Made by a program: the position numbers and the translations under genes. Positions 1 to 13,100 of a stretch of DNA of 64,000 bases are shown piece by piece (the first letter of the stretch is position 1; every line of letters starts with the position of its first letter). Under the pieces are notes generated by a model that had not been told where the DNA came from, made no database searches, and saw only the letters and a program-made list of their open reading frames with translations. Source of the DNA: Paramecium sonneborni (Eukaryota; Ciliophora; Oligohymenophorea; Peniculida; Parameciidae); NCBI GenBank assembly GCA_905182985.1, contig CAJJDN010000052.1, positions 62,001 through 126,000 on the forward strand, in the 5' to 3' direction.

Positions 1-391
1 TCTTAACGATTAATATTTGAGTGTCCTAATGATTGCCATTTAAATTAGTAATATTTTTGTTTGTCTTTCAAATCTCTCTGTCCCATTAGAAGAATTTGCT
101 TAAGTGTTTTTGAATATTGAGACTCTTTTGAAGACTCATACAAAATATCTTAAAGAATCTAAAAAATTCATAAATATAATGCACTTATTCAATATTGATA
201 GATTCTATTGGACAACGAATCAGATTTGCCTATTCTGGATTACGAATTGACTCAAACAGTATTTGGTTAGTTCGTTGTTCCTCTTTTGATTTTTTTTTTA
301 TAATAGGTAGTTATTCCTCAAAGATGTCACTGTAATCGTCTTCTTTCTCAGTCTTGTTGTTTTATTTACGCTTTGTATTCTTTTTACTCAT
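1..391 (-). CDS. lysine-rich hypothetical protein, 3' end outside window
   Basis: I do not recognise this protein. It starts at the ATG whose complement is 389-391 (MSKKNTKRKQ...) and runs leftwards off the window. A 26-nt intron (159-184, GTGCAT...TTTTAG) restores the frame; without it a TGA follows soon after. The first 40 residues are very rich in Lys, Glu, Asp and Gln, which looks like a nuclear or nucleolar tail. The following segment is amphipathic (ILQDILYES, LKQILLMGQRDLKDK). It lies 36 bp downstream of the stop of the type I membrane protein gene on the same strand. Confidence 0.6.
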
Positions 392-427
392 TTCAAAGAT
401 TTAAATATTAAAATATCTAATTACAAT

Positions 428-1086
428 TCACTTCTTTTTTTTCGGGGTTGTTTTTAATGCTTTAATTGCATTAATTACAAAATAAGTCAAAAGAACTCCT
501 CCAAGAATTGGAAAAATGATCAGGTAATTGAAATTCATTCCAAATACACCAAGATGAGGAACAGTGGATTAGATTTCACTTTGGATATCCTTATTAAATT
601 CTGTTTCAAGACTTTTCACAATGCTCGAAATAATATCATCTAGTTGTGGGTTTGGAATAAGTTCCTTGTTTTTTAAATCTTTGATATAATGAGTGTAATC
701 AAAGCCCTTTACAACTTCTCTATAGGTAACATGGAAAGATTATCCTGCTTCAAAATCTTTGATTATCTAAAAAACGCGTGTTAAATATATGTGCTTACTT
801 ATTTGCTATCAGCTAGAGGAAGGGTAGCAAAACACTTTTTAATCATATATACTCTTATATCATGGACAATCTTTTCTTTATCATTTTATTAATAACGCTT
901 GGATACAGAATCAACAACATGATCAAATGTCTGAATAAATGTATAGATAGATAAAAATACCTTGAATTTTTGATTGTCTTACAAAGTGATAAGCCAACAA
1001 GAAGTGATTACTTCTACATTATCTGATACAGCTTTCACAAATTATACATAAAGACAAAGACAGAGAGCCAATATGTATGTGGACAT
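428..1086 (-). CDS. small type I membrane protein with signal peptide and C-terminal KKKK
   Basis: Two introns (30 and 32 nt) give a 198-residue product. Residues 1-20 (MSTYILALCLCLYVQFVKA) form a clear signal peptide. A luminal domain with few cysteines follows. Near the C terminus is a hydrophobic helix (YLIIFPILGGVLLTYFVIN), and the last residues are KALKTTPKKKK. The terminal lysines fit a dilysine (KKxx) retrieval signal, so ER or early Golgi residence is likely. No family is recognised. The 5' end faces the androglobin-like gene, whose start is only 37 bp away, so the two probably share a promoter region. Confidence 0.75.
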
Positions 1087-1123
1087 GATTTAGTAATATG
1101 ATTATTAATTTATTTATTTTTCA

Positions 1124-4100
1124 ATGCCTCCCAAAACAACAAAAGATCAGAAGGGTCGACAACTATTTAAAGTAGGGACACCATTAAAGGATGTGATTCC
1201 ATAGAGTGTAAAGAATCCACCAAGGGATCCAAAGAGTTTAAAAGCCCCTGAACAAATAACGAAATAGAGTATGCAGGGTAAAGGATATTGGTATTGTTTA
1301 AGAATATCATGCATTTGCTGATCCAGAAGAATGGCCAGGGGATGAAGTTATCTAAGGGTTAAATCTTCTATAAGGTGAGACTTAAATAACAAAGTGTAAT
1401 TTTGAAACTGACAAATATGTTGCTTTTTGGAGAAGACCAATGAGTTTTTTAAGATAAAGATGGCAATAGTAAAAATATATTTGATGTTAGAGAATCTGAA
1501 CATGAACCACCTTACATGGATATGAGAGAAAATAGATACAATATGAATGATGATTATTATTCAACGAGATTGGAGACAGTAGAGAAAATACATTACATGG
1601 AGAAGGAAGCAGAACATCATTTGACAATTTGTGAGAGTTATGAGAGAATGGAGACACAAGATGAAGTAGAGTTGAGAAGAAAAGACTTTTTGGAAAAATA
1701 AGCAGCATAATAAAAGAATAAGAAAGCTGGTAAAAAATAAGCAGAGGAAGTATTTGATGAAAATCCTAAGATGACATCTGATGTAAGATTAAGCGATTTA
1801 ATATGTAATGATACATTACCACCTAATTCTCGTTGGATTGCATCCTAATTATAATAAATAAAAGATAGAGATATAAGAGATTGTTTTAATTAGAAATCAC
1901 TTTCAAGTAAGATTTACCCTCAAAAGGATGGAGCACCAATTTATAATCCAAATGGAAAATATATAGTGAAGTTATATTTTATGGGAAAAGAGAGAAAAAT
2001 ATAAGTATCTGATCATATGCCAACAACTTTTGATAATAAAGCTTTATTGCCTTAAAGTGTTGATAAAAATCAATTATGGCCTATGATTATCAGTAAAGCA
2101 GTGTTATAATTGTGGGATTATTAAAGTAAGGGTAATTTAGTAGGGGATGGATTTGTAATGTATTCATTAATGGGTTTATTGACTGAGACTATAGATTTAA
2201 GAACAATTAATAGTTGGGGTATTATTGATAATATGATGAATAATAATCATTATATTTAAAAGGACGTATATGTATCAACTTATAGTTATAAAAATCAATC
2301 AAATTTGAATACAAACAATAGATCAAAGAAAGAATATCAATTAGAATTATTGAGAAATCCTAAAAAGGAAATTGAAAATTATGAGATTGGTCGAAATAAA
2401 CATGGTTCTCCATCATAACATTAATAATAGTTATAGGATGAATAGGAAGAGTAATAAGAAGAAATGTAATAGGATGAAGGAGAAGAGAAAATACAAAGAT
2501 TTAGAAAGACTTAGAGAGGATTTTCATTTGAAAGTTTAAGTCGATCATATTCGATACCTAAACCATTGAAGACTCCAGGTGTTACAAATTTGAATACTTG
2601 TTTTTCATATTCAATAGTGGAATAATTTTAAAATGAGACTGGATTTAATATGGTATATGCATAAAAGAGGAGTGATCGAGAATTAAGATTGAGATAAGAA
2701 TATTTTGATTTATGTAAAACTCCTATGAATAAAATGACTAAAGAAGAGAAATTAGAATTAAGAAGAAGAAAGAAAGAAATAAAAGAGAAACTATAAGATG
2801 ATGATAAAAAAAGAATTTCATTAATTAGTTAACAACCAGTTAAACATAGATATTTAAGATTAAAGAGTGATTCTTAAGGTAAAGATCCAGTAATAGTATT
2901 CAGTCCTTTAGCAGCTGATGAAATTTATATAGCTAAAAAGTGTGTAATAAATAAATTAAACAAACCACCTAATTATGATATACCTGAAATAAAAGGAGAT
3001 GATAAATCTGTGGTTTCAGCCAATCCTAAAAATACTGATGATAGTTTTACTGTAAAACCTTTGGAAGATTTCTCATCAGTTGCAAATGCTTAAGAACCAT
3101 TCAATAGAGGAGAAGGAGGATTTTGGATTCATGAAAGAGAATTCCTTAGTCTTTTTGAATATATACAAATAGCTTATGATCCAAAACGATTTAATCTATA
3201 GGTATTATAAATCCAAAGCAATCCAGATAATGATATTGCCAATTATGATAATATTGAAATGATTATTGTTTAAAGAGATCCAGATTCTGATGATAATGCC
3301 TAAGTTACTTTTCTGTATGGATTTCAACCTAAATATTCTTAAGACAAAGATCTTAATTAATAGATTAGACCATATTCTATGTTACAACGTTTTGATTTAG
3401 AAACTTATGAATCTATTTTGGATTACAAATTACTTAATTAATGTGTTAGTTCTTAAATGCTCTTATTAGATAATAAAAATCATATATTTAAAATGAATAT
3501 ATATTCTCCACTCAATTTTACAATGTGGTTAGCATCTAATAATAAAATCATTACCTAAAGTGTATTTGATTATTTAATTGATTATGAAAATTATTAGAAA
3601 TAATCCTTCTAAATAGATTATCCACCATGTGAAGCTAATAGATATTATGTCTATTTTAGATTTAAAGTTTTCTTGAATTCTAATAAAGATAATGGGTCAT
3701 TTGTTTATAGATTAAAAAGTACAACTGACAATTAATTGTTAAAGTTTCTTAAAATTAAATTGTGTGAAATTCCTCCTCCAGATAATAATTTAATGCTTAC
3801 TACTATTGAAGGAGTTCACAAGAATTTATTTGAAAGCGAATCTATCATTAATGGTACACAAAGAATGATGCTCAGAAGTTAAACTAATTATTACTTTATC
3901 CTGGAAGGAACTCCATTATATAACACATAAGAAGGAACTTTTGAATTGGATTTCTTAATCAATTCAGAATTCACATTCACATTACTAGAGAATGTTGAAC
4001 CAACTCGTTATTATGATAAATATATTCCTACTAAATATGGAACTATTTTTAGAGAAAGAATCTTTGCAAATGATGCTTATGCTAGCATTTATGTTAGATT

Positions 4101-5481
4101 AACTGAAGGACAATAAGCTTAATAATAATAATAATAAGTAGCTAAAGGAAAATAAACTAAAGGTGGAGCTTAAGAATAAGAAATTGTTGAATCAGAAATG
4201 AGAGGAGAAAGACTTATTCGTTTAGAATTATATCATGGAGATGATCTTATTGTTTATAATTATGGAATCAATTCAGTCACTCTCTCTAATATTGCTTTAC
4301 CTAAAGATGAAAATTATGTAATCTAAGCCTCATTCGATCTTAGAGAATGGCCAGATGCCAAAATTAAATCTGAAGAAACTGATAATTTATATTGGTTTAC
4401 TACTATTTTTGCTTCTGATACTGTTGCACTAGTTAGAGATACAACTAAAGAAGACAAAGAAAAAGCTATTAAAAAATCTTGGGAAGATAAAGAACCAGGA
4501 AGAGCTGTTAATGCCAAAAAGTCTAGAACTAAATATTTACTTACTCTAAAAGAAGAATTAACACCTGAAGAATAAGCACTTGTAAATGCACCAAGAATGA
4601 CTAAAAAGTAAAGAGAAGAGGAAGCTAAACAAGCAGCTCAAAAAAAGGGTCCCAAAAAAGATGATAAAAAAGCTGGTAAACAATCCAAAGTTGAAGCACC
4701 TGTTGAAATTATTCCTTAATAAAGGCAAATACCTAAATCTGAAAACCATGTAAATGAAGCTATTACAAAATTCTTATAACATTTAGAATAAGATAGGATT
4801 ATGGATCATTATGCTAGACATGCTGGATTAATAAATGTAAGAAGTGATGTTTAAAAAAGAGAAATTGTAGAAGGAATTTTAATGGGTAAAGAAGAAATTG
4901 CTGGAATAATTTAAAGAAATCTTAAAATGAGAGAAGAAATTAAACTATTATAAAAGTATCTATTACTTAATAATTTTTTAGGGACAATAAAGAAATTCTT
5001 ATTAATGAATTTTAATCCTACAGGTCATCATATAAACAAGAACTTACAGATATTTACTAATAACGAGATTCAATTAAATAAGATTTAACTTAATTAATGA
5101 AAAAAGAGCAATAGCTGTTTGATGTAATCTCTAAATTCATAATCATAGTTATGCAAATCAGATAAAGTAGGTAATCCAGAAGATATCGAAAAATTGATTA
5201 ATGAACCTTCTTAATTAGATCCAGTATTGGTGAGTGCCGCAAAATAAGTTATTAATAATTGGAAAATTGCTATTATTCAAGAAAAAATAAACACAGCTCT
5301 CTAAAACTTTGATATTGATACATTATAAAAGTGTGTTGATCAAATTTAATAATTAAATATTGAAGGCATAGATACAAGTGCTGCAGAAGATATGTTAGAT
5401 GAAGCATCAGGTAATCCAAATTTTTAGGCAGAAAAATTAGCAGAACTTAAAAAATAAGGGAAAAAGCCAATTAAAAAATGA
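1124..5481 (+). CDS. androglobin-like calpain-domain protein, probably ciliary
   Basis: Four introns (25, 22, 26 and 25 nt) leave a 1,419-residue protein. The N-terminal third resembles the degenerate calpain-type protease region of androglobin: a WP-rich start (DPEEWPGDE), then LPQSVDKNQLWPMIISKAVL and LVGDGFVMYSLMGLL. The middle has a beta-rich block beginning GGFWIHEREFLSLFEYIQ, which matches the conserved GGxWxxxxxF segment of androglobin, followed by further beta-rich C2/calpain-III-like stretches. Low-complexity Gln runs encoded largely by TAA triplets occur near 4117-4140. The C-terminal 250 residues are coiled coil. I could not identify a globin core. Androglobins are linked to motile cilia and sperm flagella, so an axonemal role is inferred. 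Confidence 0.7.
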
Positions 5482-5602
5482 GAATTAAATTTATTAATAT
5501 ATAATTATAATCTTCACACTTAATTTTAATCTTAATTATTTTATTCTTTAAAAACAATAATAATAAGATTAATATTTATTATATGCAAAATAATACGATG
5601 TG

Positions 5603-5913
5603 ATTCGAATCTCCATCTGAATTTTGAAACCGTTCAGTAATCGATAGAGAAAGAAAAAGATTAGAAATTTAATGTAGTTTTTTTTGTTCGAAATTTTTTT
5701 GAATTTGTAGCATATATAAGGAGAGGATTCAAATTTAGATGATTTAAGAAAGTTGTTGAATTCTGTTAAGATTTTTGAATATTCAATTATATTTATTTCA
5801 GAGGATCATAATGGTGATGAATTTTACTTTATGGTAACTATAGCATTATCAGAATACCAAATAAGGTTTATAAAATTGAACATATATTTATTTGATAATT
5901 TATATTTTAATTA
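5603..5913 (+). CDS. possible small gene of unresolved structure
   Basis: Between the androglobin-like gene and TIM50 there is a coding-like stretch on this strand, with codon use like its neighbours. One frame reads RCDSNLHLNFETVQQS. Removing a 37-nt GT...AG segment (5672-5708) leads into HIQGEDSNLDDLRKLLNSV and then EDHNGDEFYFMV. I found no in-frame ATG: the nearest ATG, at 5583, is in another frame and quickly meets TGA. It may be a short multi-exon gene, a decayed gene or 5' leader sequence. Treat the limits as approximate. Confidence 0.25.
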
Positions 5914-5916
5914 CGG

Positions 5917-7059
5917 ATGTTAAGCAAATATTCAATAAGATCATTAACTCTATTACGATTCCCAAGATATAGGTTTAGTTAATAGCAATAAAATCAAAAA
6001 GAGAAATAGGAGGATGAATGGGATGAGAGAACTCTTGAAGCTGAAGAGGCAAATCCAAGATTGGAGAATAGAGAGAAAGCATTTTCATACTTTCGATTAT
6101 TTTCAAGAATATTTTGGTGGACAACATCTGCTTTATTTGGTTATAATTTATACCTTAATAATTATAAAAGTGATCCAACCAATGAATTGGGTAACATAAT
6201 AAATATGATATAGGTTATTAAAAATAAATAAATGATGCTGCAAAATATTGTTAAGATCAATATTAAGGATTTGTTGATGTAATAGTTTAATTTAATATTA
6301 TAGTTTATGACTAAGCCAGCAATCGATAAATTATTACCAGATATCCCTGAATTACCATTTGGATATGAAATACCTAAAACATTGGTACTTAATATATCTA
6401 GTACATTATTGCATATGGATTACGTTTTTGGTGTTGGGTAATACATCCAAAATTAATAATTATTAGAGGAGAAATCAAAAGAAGAAATGGGTTATAAAGA
6501 TTCCTTGATAAATTACCTAAAATGTATGAGGTTGTAATATTGAGTGATGATGAAACTATGGTATATATAATTATTCTTATATAGTTTACTCAATAAATTT
6601 GTCAAAAATTGGATCCTACTAGGTAGATTTTTGCTGGTGCTTTTGGCAGAGAATCTATGGTATTTGAAAAAGGAAGATATATCAGAGATTTGAAATATCT
6701 TAATCGTCCACTTAATAGAATTATAGTAGTTGATTCTGATCCTGAGAGAATGTACTAGTATCAAGAAAATGGTATATTCATCAAACCCTTTGATGGAAAA
6801 TAAAATGATGACGTTTTAAAAGATGTACTTTTGCTTCTAGAACGTATCTGATATTATTTTAACTTCAGATCTCTCTAAACCTCAAATTAAAGATATTAGA
6901 GCAGAACTTAGGAAGTTTGGAAACTTTGATCCTCAGGTCAAATATTTAGAAGAAGTCAAAGCTAGAGAAATCAACATCAAATAAACTATGAACAAAAGCT
7001 TCTTTGGAATCATTAATCAAAAAAAAAATCCTTAATTTGAATAATCTAGAAGATAATGA
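5917..7059 (+). CDS. TIM50: mitochondrial import translocase subunit TIM50
   Basis: Three introns (29, 24 and 25 nt) give 354 residues. The N terminus (MLSKYSIRSLTLLRFPRYRF) is an Arg-rich presequence. A transmembrane segment follows (IFWWTTSALFGYNLYL), then the FCP1/NIF-like domain: KTLVLNIS, LPKMYEVVILSDDE, KLDPTRQIFAGAFGRES, LKYLNRPLNRIIVVDSDPE, GIFIKPFDGKQNDD. TIM50 is the inner-membrane receptor that hands presequence proteins to the TIM23 channel. The phosphatase motif DxDx(T/V) is replaced (LNISST), as in yeast TIM50, so it should not be an active phosphatase. The 24-nt intron at 6561-6584 is a multiple of three with no in-frame TGA, but its removal gives the better alignment. Confidence 0.9.
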
Positions 7060-7125
7060 AATAATTTAATTAGCATATGTTTGTCATTTCTATTTTATTA
7101 TTTTTAAAATATAAATATTATAAAA

Positions 7126-10100
7126 TCAACTTAATTTCATAAATAATTTCTTTTATTCTTAAAGTTTCTATCTCTTCAAACCCTTCTTTCTCTTTTAAAT
7201 CTTTTAAAGAGTCAGTCCTGCTTTATTATTCATCCACTTCAATGCTAATAATTTTCTGTTTCTCTCAAGTAATTTATTAGCATTTTATTCAAATGTCACA
7301 TTAGTTTTTTACCATTATAACAATGTTTCAATCATTACTTAAGTACTCTTATACTATTCTTCATACTATTTAATAAAATCAGATTTAATCATTTTTCTGC
7401 TAAAGTAATTATGCCAAATTTAATCAAATTCATTTTCCTTTTCATCTAAATGTTTCAATTGTTAGGAAATAAAGTGAAAATCAATTGAATTTATGAGAAA
7501 CATTGAATAGAATGTTGATAATAATATTTTCCTTACTTTTACAAATTAATTTATTATATCGATATATTTTGAGGTTTTCAATTTCCTTGGTAAATCATAC
7601 TCACCAAATCCAAATTAACAAGGTTTAAAAAACTTTTCTCCTTTCCTCTTTTCCTTAAAAGCAGCAACTATTTTGCTTGTTTTATTTTCAAGATCTTAAC
7701 TTTTCTATTAAATATTCTACCATTCATCTAAACAACTCTAATATGCTGCCTCAATAGTTTAATCTGTTAATTTATTTTTAATATTCAAAGAGTACAATCT
7801 TACATCTTTAGCAAAGAATAATTTTATTACATTTGAATTAATAGTTAAGGCATCAAATCTTTCATTTTAAGGTAGATTCACTGCTTTCATAATTTATGCA
7901 TATTAATTCTCTTCATCTTAAGAATTTAATTCATTGATAATTTAATTAATCTTATTTATTACATTTACTTTAATATCATTTAAATTTAAAACTAATGTGT
8001 AAATTAACAACATTATCTTAAAATTATAAACTTCAGGTTAAATTTTTTAAATATCTACTAATTATTCTATTATTTTAGCAATACCATCCTAACTTTAAAT
8101 AGGATGGAAGTCTGTCTCATATTAATATAATTATTCTCCAGGTTAAGTAATTTTATCAAAATAAATAAAGTATCTATTTGGTATTTTTATTTGACAATTA
8201 TTTTTTTTATTTAGTAAAAGCCCTACCAAATTATTTATTAATAAATATGTTAATTAACAATATTATTCATTTGGAGTTATTAAGTCATATCTTTCTTATA
8301 GATAAGAGAAATATAGATCACTTGCATCAGAAATGATATTAAATTTCTTACATATCAAGCATTCTAAATATTAAAGATAAGGCTCATATTTTTTACATTA
8401 CCCTTATTCAACTTTATGATTAAGGTATTGATAAGTGATATAATTGCTATCAGCATAATTCATCAAATGAATGAACTTTACCATTGCACAATGGAAAGAT
8501 TATGAATTGTTAAATTATTTATTAATCTTTTTTAAAGCAAGTTCAATAATAAAATATCTTGAGTCTGATGACATACATTTGAGATAAGGGTTCTTCAAAA
8601 AGTAAATTTATAAGGCTAGTTAACCTTTGTTATTCTTAAACAACGATCTAGCATTAATATCTTCATCTAATTTTTAAACTTTAAATTCATGCTTCATTTT
8701 AAAGTTTTACTATTATTCTTATTAAATTTATTACCATTCCTTTTCAACAGTTGTTAACCTCATATTTTCTATTTATTATTAATTATTATTAATCTCCTAT
8801 ATGCATTTTTTTCTGCTATAATAATAGATACTCAAACTCTCAAAATGATCTTCATATTCTTGTGGATATAATTGATCAAAATAATATTCCTCAAATGTAG
8901 CTCTTCTTATATGACTAATACTATTTAATTCATTATTTAGTTTTTTAGAAATCAAAAATATCACAAAAGATCTTGGAGCACTAATAAACTCAAAATCTAT
9001 ATCTACAAAATAATAATCGTCTAACACAATTTTATTCCCCTTCAATTGTAGATTATGTCTGTTTTCAACTAATCCTTAGATAATTACAGAAGATCTATTA
9101 ATTATTAATGAATTAATGTATGGTTTAAGTAAAACAACATTATCTGGTTCTCTGATTTTGAAATAAAATAATACACTTCTAAAAACAATTTTCTTTAATT
9201 TCTAAAGACAATCTTAATTAGTATTCAACAATTTTTTGATAAATCTAACAGACTTTATCAATTTTGCATATATTTTTACATCTAATTATGTGATCCATAA
9301 ATGGGTTTTCACCAATCCAGAATTATGTACAACATATTAACAATAAAATATGAGTAGAAAAACAGATTGATATATTTCCAATTAATCATAATTTTTGTAA
9401 TCAAGTACTATGTCACATAATTTATTCAAAATTTCATTTGGAACTTCTGTTTTATTTATTAAGCAATTAATAACTTCTTCACTTAATGAATACATTTTAG
9501 GAAGATTTTATTTAGAATTTAATTCTATTTTAACTGACTTTTGAAAATCTAATGTATTAGCTCTATAGAATAAGGTATAAGGAGTCTTTTGATTTAAAAC
9601 AAGTTATTAAATTAATTCACTATAATATTGTTCTAAAGTGATGATTGAAAATTCCATCTCTTGTTAATCTTTTGGATAAGCAAATATTAGCATATCAACT
9701 CCTCTAGCCATAGTAGAGAAACATATATCAAGTTTCTTTTAAATTAATATTAGTTTTGTTTGATAAACCTATGCCAAATCTCTATCTTCTTATTCAATTT
9801 CTATTCTGTTGATCTAATGATATAAATTACTGTAATAGATGAATCTCCAATTTTTGAAATCCATAAATAATTTACAAACTAATAATGAATTTTATACATC
9901 CATTTAATAAACAGTTTTCTTCCAAAATCCTAATAAAAGTAACTAAGAATAGCATTCTATACCCAATGAGTTTTAAGGTGTAAGTTTAGTATCATTAAAT
10001 TTTAAAGAAATGAATTCAGGATTTATGTTTTCAAAAACATTATGTACTGCAAAAGCTCCAACTAAACCCTTATCAATTTAAGCCTATCTTTACTTCCCAT

Positions 10101-13100
10101 TAATTAAATATGAAACATTCAAACTTGCTGTATGTAAAGCAAGAGGTGAATAAGTTGATGCAATTGATACTAAATATCTTCCTAATTGATCAGCTAATTT
10201 GTATCTGTTGCAAACGAAAATACATAATTTATAATTTTTGAATTATTCCAAAATATCTAAAACCAAATAAATAAAAGAAATATCTACTAAATCTAAATCT
10301 AAGATGAAATCAACCATATAATCGAATTCATGTTGATTAATCTATTTATTACTAAGTTATGCAGATTTACTTCTCTAATTATATAATTGATATTTGAATT
10401 CGTCAGAAAACATGGAAATGTATTTAATAATTTATTACATTATTTTATCTTAGATAAAAATATCCGTCTTAGTTTTAACGAATTAAACATTAGGATTACT
10501 TTATATTTAAGCATATGAAAATGCAGAAAAATCTGATTGTTCACTCTTTTTAGATGCAATAGATTCAATAATAGATTTATTGTCATTTTTCAACCATTAA
10601 TCTTCAGGATCAAAGTGGGATAAATGATCAAAGTTTTGCTCTTCCTAATCATCTTCATTTATTGTGTTCTAAATTTAAAATGATTCAGATTCTACACTAA
10701 TTATCTTACTATTTTCAACTTTGATTTATTCAACTTAAAAGCTTTCCGTATTTTAGACTGAAAATGATTAAGAATCTTCTGAATTATTATTCATACTTTC
10801 TTATTTAATTAAAATAGAAGGTTATGATTAATCAGGCAATGATTTTATTAATTAACTACTTAATTCAATAATTTTTTCTTATTACTGTTCTTCACTTTAT
10901 TATTTAAATATTTATTATTATGATTGTTATGGTTCTTCTTTTAATTTTTCAATATCTTATTCTTTCATAATCTTTTATGATTAAGGTTTGATAACTTATT
11001 CTTATTATTGTTCTTCCTCTTCATCATCTTCTTCATCAGAGCTTTCTTCAATTACAAAAGGTTTCTTTTCTTAATTTACTTTCTATTCTTGAATTTATTC
11101 AATTTATTCAATTTAGTTTGTCATTTTATTTAAAATAAGTGGTAAATACTTTTTCAAAAAAGCAGATCTAGTTTCAACTGGGATTTAATCTCTTATTTAA
11201 TGTATTATATTAAATATTTCTTCATATGCTTCAGCTTTTTCATATGCATCTACTGCTCTAATAAAATCATGAGATTTTAAGAAATATTCAGCTGACTCAG
11301 TATATTATTCACATTTATATGCTGCTTCTCCAGCCTAATTATACATTTACTAATCAACGTAAATTTTTAATGCTTCTTAATACATTTCGCCTGAATAATA
11401 GCATTAAGCAGCTTATTTATAATTCTATAATTTCATGAATAATTAAGCAGATTCTGAAAACTTCTCTTTTAATATTTATTTTAATTATGCTAAATGCAAT
11501 TTTTTTTCTTTCTAATTCATTGTATTAGATGATATTTAGGAATATTATTAAGTAAGGGCATTTCCTTCAGTAGCTAATTTGAATGCTTTGGCTTTAATAA
11601 ATAGTAATTCATCTGAAGATTGTTCAAAGCATTTTTCAGCTTGTTCATAATATTTATTTCTAAACATTTTTAAACCTTATTTCTTCCATTCCTCTTTCGA
11701 AGTTTATTTAGCAAATCTTTCCACATTTCTATTTTAAATGTTATTACTAGAAAAATGATCAATCAAGTTTAGTTTTTACCAAATATTTTAAACATATTAT
11801 CTGGGTTATGGATTTTCATCATAAATAATTAATCTTTATCTAGGTCTTGTTACAGCAACATATAATTATTTGATTTCATTACATAAAGCACCATAATTAT
11901 AAGTTAATTGATCATAAAATTTATTTTAGGTAAAGATTTTTTTAACAATTATATTACCATTCTTTTCTTCAAAACCTTAAAATATGGTAGTTTCATCATC
12001 TAAATTTTGGTGTTATGTACAACTATCTTTAAATTTTTCCTTAGAAATTTCTTCATCTAAAATCTCACAAGTCTATAGTAATTTCCATTATGAATCACCT
12101 ATTTAGTGATCTTAAAAGAAATTATATAAAATAACATCATCAAATTCTAAGCCTTTTGCTTCATAAATAGTGAGTACTAATGCATGTTATAAGATAGAAG
12201 GAATATTTTTCTTTGATTCTTAATCCTTAACTAGAACAACTTAATTACAACCAAACTCAATGGATAATCTTTCTCCAACTTATTGTGTTTGATCTATTGA
12301 TTCTCCTGACAATAAATAAAATAATTCTTGTTTGTCCCCATTTAATACTATTGGTTTAGGACCAGAAATGTTTGATCTTTCTTTTTTTAATTTATCAATT
12401 GTATTAGGAAAGAAGATCTCTAATAATGAAACTAAAGAGTTGGCTAATTATAGAATATTATTGTGTGATCTAAAATTGATTGTTAATTGATGAATTTTCA
12501 AATCATTTTATTTTGCATTATAAGAAATTTCAGGTTTTTTAAAGAGAGATTTGAGATCTTAAAATCTGAATCCAACTCCTTTTGCAATATTTTAAGCAGT
12601 ATCACCACTGAAAAATAAACCTTATTCTGCTATTTTACATAATAAGAGTAAAACTGCATGAGGTAAGTCTTAACATTCATCAATCATCAAATAATGAATG
12701 GGAAAGAGATTGCATTTTCCATATTCTAATTAAACAAGAATATGGTTAACAACATCTGTAAAATCATAATATCCTTATGAAATCTTCCATTTTTCATATA
12801 AAACATAACATTCAAAAATTTCATCAAAGAGATTATCATTTTTATTTAACCTTAAATATACTCTTTTAGGCATATAATGTCCAGGATAGGTATGACATGC
12901 TGCAGCTCCTTTAATATGAGAATATATTTAAGTCCAAACAAATGAAGGATTCAAATTTGTTTTTTAGTATTTATTAAATTTGCTATACCAAAAATTATTA
13001 AAGAAAAAATCAAAATCAACTTCTTAAGAGAGTTTAATATTGTTACTTTCAATTTTAGATTATTATTAAGGTTTATTCATTAAGTAAAGCTGTCTTTAAT

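Noticed and set aside
1430..1480. Frameshift in a T6 run of the androglobin-like gene
   Set aside because: A 22-nt GTA...TAG intron just downstream restores the frame without any sequence error.
1516..1701. Short standard-code ORFs such as MDMRENRYNMNDDYY as independent small proteins
   Set aside because: They are pieces of longer genes that appear isolated only because TAA/TAG were treated as stops.
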